64,000 nucleotides of DNA from Saccharomycopsis fibuligera x Saccharomycopsis cf. fibuligera (Eukaryota; Ascomycota; Saccharomycetes; Ascoideales; Saccharomycopsidaceae): contig CP012810.1 in the NCBI GenBank assembly GCA_001936135.1, positions 4,030,001 to 4,094,000 of the forward strand. Reading direction: 5' to 3'. Shown here piece by piece: positions 43,029 to 53,053 of the stretch. The translations under genes were made by a program, and so were the position numbers. The notes beneath the pieces were generated by a model. It saw only the letters and a program-made list of their open reading frames with translations. It was not told the origin of the DNA and made no database searches. How positions within the stretch are numbered: the first letter of the stretch is position 1; the number at the start of each line of letters is the position of its first letter.

Positions 43029-43847
43029 ACTTGGGATACGGTTTGTTAAATTTATATTTTTGTTAAAAAATTTCGTGATGCTTTTTCTGTATAATATAAT
43101 TATAATATGTGCTATTTTGAAATCGATGTTGAAGTTGATGTGATTCACGGAGTGTCTTTAGCACTCCGGAAGTGCAGATATAATTTCGGTGGGGGGGGGG
43201 GGGGTGAGGTACCCCGAAATAACACGATTTTGTTTGCTTTTGTGTAAGTAAGTAGCTGGTAGCGTTTTGTACGGAGCACAGTAAAGGGTGGTGTCGGAGC
43301 GAAGGTCACCCTGCCTTGACTGGGTTTGTTCCACTCTAGAGTGCTCCCTGCGGGCTCTAAAGCAGCGACAGCGTGTGGCAGCGGGCGAGGATGGGAGCGA
43401 ACAATCGCTGAGCGTTCACGATCGTTGGCATCAACAGAAAATTAAGAAAAATTGCCCTTTTCCTCCCAGACGACCCCTCTGGCTGCCTTTCCCTTCTTTT
43501 TTCTTTCCTCCTTTCGGTCACAACCTTTATTCCTCTGCTTTCCCGCTGCTCATAGTATAGTATCTTATACCTTCCCACCCACAAAGAAGATATCTACTTC
43601 CGTCTTGCATACAAAGTTGTTCCAGCAAACTTTTTGTTCGATTCAGTTGCCAATCCGTGCTACGTATCAGAAACCCAACGCCTGTTATCTGGATCTTATA
43701 GACTACGTTAACCAGCTCGCTCAGCTTTATCCTTTCTTCACTTAAACTGCTGTTTGTCCATACATTCATACACAAAAACATTCTCTGCTTTTTGGTAACT
43801 TATCCCTCTGATCATTAATTCAAATTCACAATAAACACACCGCCAAG
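43029..43847. other. SMB1 3' flank and YPT31 5' region
   Basis: The region holds a hairpin (CGGAGTG and CACTCCG arms) near 43148-43169 and a run of 14 G at 43191-43204, unusual in this A/T-rich genome. Frames such as 43288-43560 resemble no family. It probably contains the YPT31 promoter and leader. Confidence 0.5.
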
Positions 43848-44757
43848 ATGTCTGACAACGCCACCGATGATTACTCCTACGACTACGAATACCTTTTCAA
43901 AAGTATGTAATATGTTTTTTTTTTTTTTTTTTTTTTTTTGCAAGCTTTTGGGGACTCTTTTGTGATGCGCATACACAATGCTACTGTCTAATGAATGTAT
44001 ATCGCTGCCCAATGTGCTTCGGCGTTATCGTTTAATGACAGTAGTTTACTCGTATAATCACTGTAAAAGCCAGAAAACACGGTTCCCGGGGAGCTATTCT
44101 TGTTTACTTTTGTGTATCTAAGATCCCATTTACTAACACGTTGTTCTAGTTGTTTTGATTGGTGATTCTGGTGTTGGTAAATCCAACCTTTTGTCCCGTT
44201 TCACCAGAAACGAATTCAACATTGAATCTAGATCTACTATTGGCGTAGAATTCGCAACAAGAACCGTTGAAATTGATGGTAAAAGAGTGAAAGCACAGAT
44301 CTGGGACACTGCTGGTCAAGAAAGATACAGAGCCATTACCAGTGCATACTACAGAGGTGCAGTTGGTGCTTTAGTGGTTTACGATATCTCTAAATCTGAA
44401 AGTTATGAGAGCGTTACAAGATGGTTAAAAGAATTGAAAGAGCATGCTGATGCCAACATTATTATTGAGTTAGTCGGTAACAAATCTGATTTGGATCATT
44501 TAAGAGCGGTGCCAACCGACGAAGCTAAACACTTTGCTGCCGAAAACCAGTTGTTGTTCACTGAAGCTTCTGCATTGAATGCTGAAAATGTGGATTTATC
44601 TTTTCATCAATTATTGAAGAGCATTTATGAGATGGTAAGCAAACACCAGCTTGACATGCAAGATTACAGTGGTCCAAAACCAAGCAGTGGCCCAACCATC
44701 AGCTTAACTCCAAACCCTCAAGACAGTAAACCTACCAAATCAAACAACTGTTGTTAA
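43848..44757 (+). CDS. YPT31: Rab11-type small GTPase Ypt31, one intron
   Basis: Exon 1 (43848-43902) encodes [18 protein letters not shown] plus one base. After the intron 43903-44149, exon 2 (44150-44757) continues [12 protein letters not shown], giving 220 residues. P-loop GDSGVGKS, switch [22 protein letters not shown] and a C-terminal NCC prenylation site are all present. It is the yeast Rab11 that controls exit from the late Golgi and recycling, and in yeast it recruits Sec2. The plain open frame misses exon 1. No CTG codon was seen. Confidence 0.96.
43903..44149 (+). other. YPT31 intron
   Basis: This 247-nt intron starts GTATGT, has branch site TACTAAC at 44131-44137 and ends TTCTAG. 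A T25 run follows the 5' site (about 43915-43939). An 8-bp inverted pair, CTACTGTC (43981-43988) with GACAGTAG (44037-44044), could form a stem. The joined frame is the conserved Ypt31 start. Confidence 0.95.
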
Positions 44758-45540
44758 TTGCGTGTACATTACAGATATAACAAACACCATTGCGAAAGAA
44801 TATCGATAATGAGTTAGGTAAGGGAAAGTGTATGTTGCGACGAATTAATTTTTTTCTCTTTATTTTTTCTTTTTTTCTTTTTGAACGTCCACTCCGAAAG
44901 CAATTATCTTGAGAGAAGAAAAGAAAACTACAGGAAGAGAACAGTTCTAGATAATTGTGAGTTGCCATTCATGCTGAGTGTAGTTTTCTATGCGTGTGTT
45001 TTTAGTTTTATTAATCATTTTTTTTTGCCTTTGTTTTTCATCTTTTAGTTTTATTTTATATGCTCTATTTTTCTTTTTTTCTTTTCTTTTTTTTTTTTTT
45101 TTTCTAATTTTGTACTTACCATTTTGTCATTTCATCTGCTCATACTTTTTTTTATTATTTCTTTTCGTTTTCTGGTTTGTATAAGAGTGTTTCATATATT
45201 ATTATCATAATCATTATCCCTTGTATTAATATCGTATTTTTGACGGGTTTTTACACATTTATATTTTTGACGCAGATTCAAAGCGAGTTGATGGTAAAAA
45301 ACTTGCAAAGGAAAAACTACATTTGAATTAGGGTGCTAGAAGGCAGGTCAAAATAAAATACAGTAACATTAATTGACAATATGAAGAATAGAACAAAAAT
45401 ATTTTGTGGAAATAAAAAAAAACACCAAATTATTACTAAAAGCACAAATTAAAATACAAAAGAGGATGTTGGACTGAAATAAGATAAACGCTCAGTAAGA
45501 AACGCAACAAAGAAAACAAACTAAGCAACTAGATCATTAG
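44758..45540. other. Convergent YPT31/CHZ1 intergenic region
   Basis: T-rich 3' flanks of convergent genes. The frames through them (45000-45184 and others) are poly-Phe artefacts. No gene is seen. Confidence 0.55.
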
Positions 45541-46359
45541 TCACTTTTCTTCTGGTTTGAAATCCTCATCATCTTCATCTTCATCATCATCGTTGCCATC
45601 AGCACCAGCGGCTTCTTTACCCTTTGAACCATATTCCTGCTTCAATTTTTCTGCGGTCTTGGCATAATCAATTTTTTTGCCTCTTGTTCTTGAACCCTGA
45701 ATAATGTTACTGGCGTCAATTTCCACCAAATCATCATCAAGATCATCATCGTTGTCTTCATTTTCAAGCTTTTCATCATCAAGGTCATCGTCATCATTGT
45801 CATGACCAGCTGCGGAACCTCCATTAGCTACTTTATCTTCATCATCATCTTCTGCAGGAGGAATATCATCGTAGTTTCTTCTATGTCTTCTCTTCTTTGG
45901 CTTTTTGGTTTCTGCTGTTGGAGCTTTTGCTTCGTTGTCAGCTTTACGTTTTTCTCCAACAGTAGCATCAGTAGCATCACCGGAAGTGGTGGTAGTGGTA
46001 GTGGTGGTGGTGATGGTCTCAGCGGTTTCAGAAACAGCTGCTGGGGTAGAGTTTTCAGCATCAGCTGGAGCTTCGGTAGTAGTGGAAGTGACCTTGGTTT
46101 CCTCAGTGATAGCGTTTTCTTCTGGTTTGACATCAGTAGCAGTAGTAGCATCTTTATCTTCAGCGGAAGTTTCGGTGGTAGTAGTAGTGGTAGTGATAGC
46201 AACGCCCGGTTTCTTTGGGTCTTCGGTGGTGACGGTTTCAGTTATGGTGGCCTTGTTAGGATTGGCTTCATCCACTTGAACAGATTGGGAAACAATTTGT
46301 TCTTCCGGAGCAGCAGCAGCAGCAGCAGCAGCAGTAGGGGTTTCGTTTTCAGAAGACAT
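45541..46359 (-). CDS. CHZ1: Chz1, H2A.Z-H2B histone chaperone
   Basis: This 272-residue protein carries the CHZ motif EIDASNIIQGSRTRGKKIDY at about 208-230, which binds H2A.Z-H2B in S. cerevisiae Chz1. Flanking acidic stretches (DDDDLDDE and DDDEDEDDEDFKPEEK) and a Lys/Arg-rich nuclear-signal-like block (KKPKKRRHRR) fit a nuclear histone chaperone. The start is the ATG at 46359 (MSSENETP), because the frame 22 codons upstream has no conserved sequence. It is longer than the yeast protein (153) through Thr-rich and Ala-rich N-terminal repeats, including a poly-Ala run. Confidence 0.88.
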   Translation of the reverse strand: MSSENETPTAAAAAAAAPEEQIVSQSVQVDEANPNKATITETVTTEDPKKPGVAITTTTTTTETSAEDKDATTATDVKPEENAITEETKVTSTTTEAPADAENSTPAAVSETAETITTTTTTTTTSGDATDATVGEKRKADNEAKAPTAETKKPKKRRHRRNYDDIPPAEDDDEDKVANGGSAAGHDNDDDDLDDEKLENEDNDDDLDDDLVEIDASNIIQGSRTRGKKIDYAKTAEKLKQEYGSKGKEAAGADGNDDDEDEDDEDFKPEEK

Positions 46360-47732
46360 GATAGGTTGAGCGTGTTTGAGAAGATGGGCGTGTGTGTCAA
46401 TTGGCTGCTGATATACAAGCTGCAAAAAATGTTCAGTGGTATATTAAATGATTCAAAAAGTCTGACGCAGCTTCTTTATTGGTCTGGATATTCCCAATTG
46501 AGCTGTACTGGGGGACAGTTTGACAGGTTTTCAGCAAGCAACGCCTTCTTTTGTTATTCATATTATTATTGTTATTTTTTTTTCTTTTTTTCTTTTTTAT
46601 TTTCTCTAATTTTATTTTTTCGTGTTTTATAACCGCGGTGCGCACAATTAGCTAAACGCACGACACAAACTCTCTTTTATCGCAATTTTTTTACGCCTGC
46701 TCCATCTTGATCTTCTCTATTCAACTCAAAAGCTCGATAATACATAAGCGCCAAAAACCATCACCTAATAGTATAACTGAGAGTGAAACTAGCTTACTGA
46801 CCTTTTTCTTGGAGTTTAGGAATGGTCTAATTCTACTGACAATAAAACCATTCAGCACCATCATGTCTTTGCAGTATACTCTACAAACTGACTCTATACA
46901 ACGCTGCGTGTAGCAGCGCTGTACAGACAGCTTAGTTGATCTATCATTGACGCTAGCTAAAGCCCTTTTGTACCAGCTGGTTAGACTCCCCTACCCAAGT
47001 ACTTTATTTATTGAACTAACGTCTATATATAGACATTTAGCTAATACGAACCCATATGTTTTGACCTTGCTGACCACATTTCCAGATTATGCTAATTTTG
47101 TCAGGGCTATTATTGAATATGATATTGCAATTTTCAAGACACAAAAAAAAAAACACATAAAAAAACTAAAACCAATAAATAAGTGTTCTGAGAATGATGA
47201 TTTAAATCGCTAGGCTAGCCTGGGTCTAGAAATGCTTAGCTGATGTGTTGGCCGTTTCTGGTCGCAGTTCTGTTGACTGTAATTCAAGGAGAAGGATAAA
47301 AAAAAAGCAATAAAAAGTAAAAGGAAAAAAATGATGAGAGATAAAGACAGGCAAATAGCATTTTGCTTATTTAGTTACGTTCTGAAAACGGTTTTCTCAG
47401 GCTCTAACGAACACCAAGACAAAGACTTGTTTCGAGTTGGTAGACAGATTAGTATTTTTTTACCCAAGCTGGGAACATCATCTAGTTGATTTGCTTTAAC
47501 ATAGATCAGGGCTGACTGTGTCACTGCTTTGCTACGGGAAGAAAGAATCTTGACGCTGAGGGCATCACTGCATTGAAGACATGTCTACAATGTGGAGTAA
47601 AAGTCTGCCAGCATAAAAGCAAACTAAATGCGGCCATCGCATCACCGTCCGCTTCTTGTACAATCTACTGTGCGCTGCGCATCTTTACAGTTCTAAAAAA
47701 CTTTATCTGCAAAATTGAATCTTGCCACTTGT

Positions 47733-47767
<35 letters not shown>

Positions 47768-48599
47768 CAGTTGTTTTTGATGTGCTCATCTCAATCCCGT
47801 TCACACAATAGATTGCATGTCAACTCTACACAGTCTATCATTGCGATGCTTGACGCGACTTCACGTAACAATGCTTTTTTAATTTGCGGCTGTATACTCA
47901 ACCAGCCTTCGAAGTTACAAATTCACAGTCCATGATGTTCAACGCGAAGAAAAGGAAAAAACAGTAAAAAAAAAAAAAAAGAAAACTGAGGAAAAGAGTT
48001 CAATACAAGACGGTCTCTTAGGAAATCAAATACTATATCTTGAAAGTTGCCCAAAAAAATTAAGCCCCCTCACGTTAATTAAGATTTATTCTTGCTGTAC
48101 TAGGTTTCCTCTTTGGACCAAGCGCCTCGCAAATGGCTCCACATCTGCCAAAAATCCGTCTGCGTATTGGTGCACAACGCCTATTTCATGAAAAAAACTA
48201 ACAGTTTTTCCGTGTACATGCAGCTGGTCTTCTCAACATGTCTGTGCACAAAAATCGCTTTAAAAAGTAAACAACAATAGAAAGCAAAAAGCAGATGAAA
48301 AGCAAAAACGATTTATGCCAGCTATGACCGAATGAGCAAATCTGACAAAATATTGGCGAGACGCTACCAAAGAAAATGGGCAAAAAAAGAAAAATTCTTT
48401 TCCTTCTTTCATCTCCGCAATTTTTGTTCCTCGAGAATTTCTCATCGTTATCTATTATCAGAATCAAGAGTTAAACTAGAAACAGAATCTTTGAAATCAA
48501 CTGAGGCAATTGCTTCAGCAACCTTCAGCTCTCTAGATTCAATAACTTAAATCCATATATACCTTTATCATCACATAGAGAATAAGGTATTAACATCAA
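46360..48599. other. 2.2-kb region between CHZ1 and the CBM1 protein
   Basis: A divergent region with a T34 run (47734-47767) and several A/T tracts. Open frames such as 46947-47213 have no recognisable homology. It holds the promoters of both neighbours. No gene is seen. Confidence 0.45.
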
Positions 48600-51500
48600 A
48601 TGAGAAAACCACTAAAATTAATTATCCTTTCGTTTTGGCTCGCGTGCCAAACTGCCCTTGCTGCAGAATACACCAACACCACTTCATCCATCTATAATGG
48701 TTCATTACCAGTGAACTACCAATGTGGTGGTGCAGGTTATACCGGTGCCACAGAATGTGTCAGTGGAGCTTATTGTAGTTCGGTTAACGAGAACTATTAT
48801 CAATGTGTTCCCATCAGTTCTTCAAATTCTGGATCAGGCTCTGGATCCACCGTTATTTCCTCTTCTGCAGCTATCAGTAGCAATGTTGTTGTGGGTACTA
48901 TTGGTGCTAATAGTTCATTCTCGCAAAACAGAGGAAGCACTGTGACCTTTGCTCCTTCAACAAGCCTTTATCTGGCTACTATTATTGCAAATTCCACCAC
49001 TGCTTCTAATATTGTCACCACTGCTGCAGCTTCTTCGGTTGCCAGGTCTGATCTGCTAAACAATACTTTAATCACAGCATCAGCATCAATTACCAATAGT
49101 GTGAATAATTCCTCATCTGCTTCATCTTCAGAATCATCATTATCATCTTTTTCAGTTTCAATTTCTAATACTACTGCAGAGGCCAATTTGAATAGCGTTG
49201 AAAACACAAGTGTTTCTAATTCCTCCAGCATTGTCACTGCAAACTCAGCATCGTTTTCCTCTAGTAATTCAACGGTATCACAAGCTGATGAGTTCTTAAG
49301 TGCCAATGCTAGTTCTACCACGACTACTTTGGGGGAGGTAATGCGGCTGATGATGATTTGACAACTGTCTTAACTGCATCTGCTAGTTCTGATATTGCTG
49401 GTAAAACGGAGTCTGACCAGGGATTTAATAGCACCACTCTGATCTATAACAGTACTACCACAGCAGAGGGTTCATCTGATTTTGCCAACAATACACTGCC
49501 TGTTGTATCATCATTTTCTTCGGCAAAGACAACAGAAGCAGTAACTAGCTTCAGTAATGATACTATTAGTAATGATACTATCACTAATTTTGCTAATTTA
49601 ACCACTGCGGCTTCCACTGTATCATCAGGTCAATATAATATTACTAACAGCACTTCAATAGATGGCTCTTCCAGCTCTCAGTACTCCATTATCATTAATT
49701 CAGATGATTCTGGTATTGTTGGATACAATGGATCATCGTCAACTTTTGCAGGTAACAATCTAACTAGCAGTTATCCTTTAGATTCCAGAATAACTCTTAC
49801 TGCGCCCCCAAATTCGAACAGCACGTATTCTGGTGCTTCACCAGTTTCCCCAGGGTACACTACAAGATACAACACAACGGCTGCTTTGAACGCTAGTAGT
49901 TCAATTATTGGAACTTATTTTAATGGAAGTTCCGTGACTTCTATTAACGCAGCTTCAACCTCGAAAGAATACAATATGACATCGTCAGCAACTATTTTGA
50001 ACTCGACATCAACAGCCCCTCTGCAACATACAGTTGCGGCTTCTACACAGGTATTTAACCAAACTTTTACAAATAATACTACAACCCAAGTTCAAGATTA
50101 TGTTAGTGCTACTTCAGGATACTTGAACTCAACCATATACGAAAGCACTGCCGCCATAAACGTCTCTTCAAAGTCAGATGAAGCATCAACTACAGCGTAC
50201 CTTAGTGACACATCATCAGCTCTAACCAATGCAACTACTGGTGAAGCTCAAAGTACTTCTATCAACTATTCAAACGCCACTACTATCATGACTCCAACCG
50301 CATTGGCAAACAGTACTACTATCGGACCACCATCAAAAGATAATGCAACTATCACTAATTATACTTCTGCACAATCCAGTTTTGTTAATCATACCTCATC
50401 CACAGCGTATTCAAATTACAACCAGTCTACCTCTGTTGACACCGCTACAAAATCATCTGCAGACTATCATAACGTTACTTTGTCTTTGACTTCTGGGTTG
50501 ACAATCGGCACTGCGGTAGCTAACTCCTCATCTGCATTTGTGATACGAAATAGTACCTACTTAACTGATAGCGACGAATACTTTAATAGTACCACCAGCC
50601 AAACTGGATATGAGAACTCAACTGCAACAAGTGTGGCACCTACCACTAAAAATATTTCGAGCTATAATGTTTCCAGTTCAGTTACATTAACTTCTAATGT
50701 TACTTCAGGAACTTACAATATTTCTGCTTCTGCTTCACAAAGCTACTATAATATCACTGAAACGGCAGCACCGTCTACACTGTCGACTTATGCGAACATT
50801 ACCTCAGGAGTTTCCAAAAACAAATATTCAAATAGCACTATTGGCCAATCCATCTATTTGAACACTACTTTGGCTTCTGATCCTGCTTCGAACACAAGAC
50901 TAGAGCACAACAATATAACCACATTGGTGTCAAATGGCGCTACCGGTGGCTTCAATAGTACAATTAATTCATCGGCATATACAAATATAACTGTCACATC
51001 TCCTTATTACAGCCCAAATGGTACCAATATAACTAATAATACGGCTCGTTTGAATAAAACTACTCTCGCTCCAAATGGCTTACAGAACTCCAGCATAAGC
51101 GTTACATTACCTACTACTACCCTAGTACTGAACAGTAGCATTGTCTCTCAGAATCACACAAGCGAAATATACAATTATTACTCGAACGAAACAAGCAGCA
51201 AACCCACCAATACCAACGGTACATCATTGACAACTGTCAATATCACCGCCACCAGCGGATACTTCAACACTACGGTTGCTCCAACCAGCATTGTTTCTAA
51301 CGGTACTACCTTCATTCCAGCTACCTCTGGATACTTGAACAGTACTGCTGCTATTGTGTCTAACTCTAGCATCTTTACTGCTGATCCAACTTACATTTCT
51401 GGCTACAACAGCAGTGTTTCCTCTGGCCATAGTGTCTCGAGTAACGGCACATCATTGTCATCTGCCAATGTCACTGCAACCAGCGGATACTTCAACACCA

Positions 51501-53053
51501 CGGTTGCTCCAACCAGCATTGTTTCTAACGGTACTACCTACATTCCAGCTACCTCTGGATACTTGAATAGTACTATGTCCTTTGCTGAGAATAGTTCCTC
51601 GATGCATCATAGCACTACTGCATATGATTCCTCTAGATCTCTAGAACTAAGTAGTACTTCAGTGACTGTTTCTAGCACTAGTGGTCAACCTTTGGATGTT
51701 CTGAAAACTGGGTCATCCTCTTTGAGCAGTTCAGATGTTTCTAGCCTGTTAACTAGTAGGGTTAAATCGGAGGTTAGCAGTGTTGTTACCTCTTCAGTGG
51801 CCGATACTCTCACAGAAAGATCTGGTTCCAGTGTTCTAATTTCATCAGTGTTTGTGTCAAGTTCTAGTTCCTTGTCTTTCAATGAAAGCTCCACTGCTAA
51901 TACAATAGTGTCAAACTCAAGGGAAACTCGAGGCCAATCAACTGTTTCACTGATTAGCTCTTTAGTACCTTTTTCTTCAAACTCAGGCTATCAATCTACT
52001 GATGAATCTTCTCTTTTGTTATCTGACTCCTCTTTAACGTCGAATACCGAGTATGGTTCTACAGTTTCTTTGAGTAGCGCCAAGGGTCAAAGTCAGGGGT
52101 ATGCCACTGTCACCTCAGCAACGAGTGATACTGCTACAGGCTTCTCTGTAAGTTCGAGCTTTGCTTCTTCAGAAAAGGCAACTACGGTTGTTATTTCAGA
52201 GACTACTACAGGATTGAGCAAGACGAGTAGTTCCAATCAATTGGTAAAACAGACATCGACTAGTTTTGAAAGTTCTGAGTCCTCTTCTTCAGATGAATTA
52301 ATTTCTGTTTCTGATATATCCAGTGCTTCTGATAGCTCCAGTGCTTCTGATAGCTCCAGTGCTTCTCATAGCTCCAGTGCTTCTCATAGCTCCAGTGCTT
52401 CTGATAGCTCTAGTGCTTCTCATAGCTCCAGTGCTTCTCATAGCTCCAGTGCTTCTCATAGCTCTAGTGCTTCTGATAGCTCCAGTGCTTCTGATAGCTC
52501 CAGTGCTTCTCATAGCTCCAGTGCTTCTCATAGCTCCAGTGCTTCTGATAGCCTTGAAAGCTTTGGATCTCAAAGTTACTCAATTGGTAATGCGGCTATC
52601 ACCACCAGTGCAGAGAGTGCTGCATCTTTACAAAGTGCAAGTGTTGCAAAATCAGAATCGTCCTCCTTGGCCTCAGACGTTGGAAATGAAAATTCAGACT
52701 CGTTATCCGCTATCTCAAGCGAAAAACCATATCTTGATGATAACGGCAATGAAATATTGTCTTCTACTCCATTTAGAACCGTTTTTCCTACTCTCACACC
52801 TACATACAGCGGCTCTTTGACTTCGGGATCTTCATCTACTAATACAGAACCAGCATATTCTTATCCCGTATTCAACTCCACTTCCGGTTTCTTCAATGGC
52901 ACAAATGCAGACTACAACTTTACTAATAGAATGTGGAATGTTAGTGATTCTGCAAACTTCAAAAACGTTAGCAATCTGACTCTTTCGGTTGGACCAGCAG
53001 TCGCTGTTAACAATACTGCTAATGGGTTCCTCAACTTCCTTTTTGGGCGTTAA
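48600..53053 (+). CDS. Secreted Ser/Thr-rich wall protein with N-terminal CBM1-like module, frame-split
   Basis: The first frame (48600-49361, 253 residues) begins with a signal peptide (KLIILSFWLACQTALA) and then a cysteine module with CGGAGYTGATEC and YYQC. That closely matches fungal CBM1 carbohydrate-binding domains, with four Cys and the aromatic pair one place closer to the last Cys. A Ser/Thr-rich stalk with many N-glycosylation sites follows. The frame stops at 49361, but the same kind of sequence continues without break in the -1 frame to 53053, about 1240 more residues. The hinge is a TTTGGGG heptamer at 49328-49334, in the frame needed for -1 slippage. The long form would have 1484 residues. 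Repeats fill the C-terminal half. No clear GPI-anchor tail is seen; the end is FLNFLFGR. The function (wall adhesin or polysaccharide binding) is an inference. Confidence 0.75.
51215..51574 (+). repeat. Two copies of a 132-bp repeat in the wall-protein gene
   Basis: The copies at 51215-51346 and 51443-51574 encode 44 residues each, starting NGTSL and ending ATSGYLNST. They differ at only a few positions, and the second half is nearly identical in DNA, which suggests a recent duplication or gene conversion inside the coding region. Confidence 0.85.
52318..52551 (+). repeat. 18-bp tandem repeat coding SSSASD/SSSASH
   Basis: About thirteen copies of an 18-bp unit encode Ser-Ser-Ser-Ala-Ser plus Asp or His. 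In order, the sixth residue reads D D H H D H H H D D H H D. It is a minisatellite expected to vary in copy number between strains. Other frames across it are artefacts. Confidence 0.9.

Noticed and set aside
46947-47213. 88-codon frame between CHZ1 and the wall protein
   Set aside because: No homology recognised; it ends in a Lys-rich run from an A tract.
49338-49386. Short intron as explanation for the frame shift in the wall protein
   Set aside because: Splicing to the TAG at 49386 leads straight into a stop; only the CAG at 49420 restores frame, and the 5' site GTAATG is poor. Slippage or an indel is simpler.
52318-52551. Tandem repeats resembling a CRISPR array
   Set aside because: The units are directly adjacent with no spacers, in frame inside a coding region of a eukaryote.
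52323-52820. Leu/Ile/Ala repeat frame and its antisense MRSTGA frame
   Set aside because: Both are alternative readings of the 18-bp wall-protein repeat.
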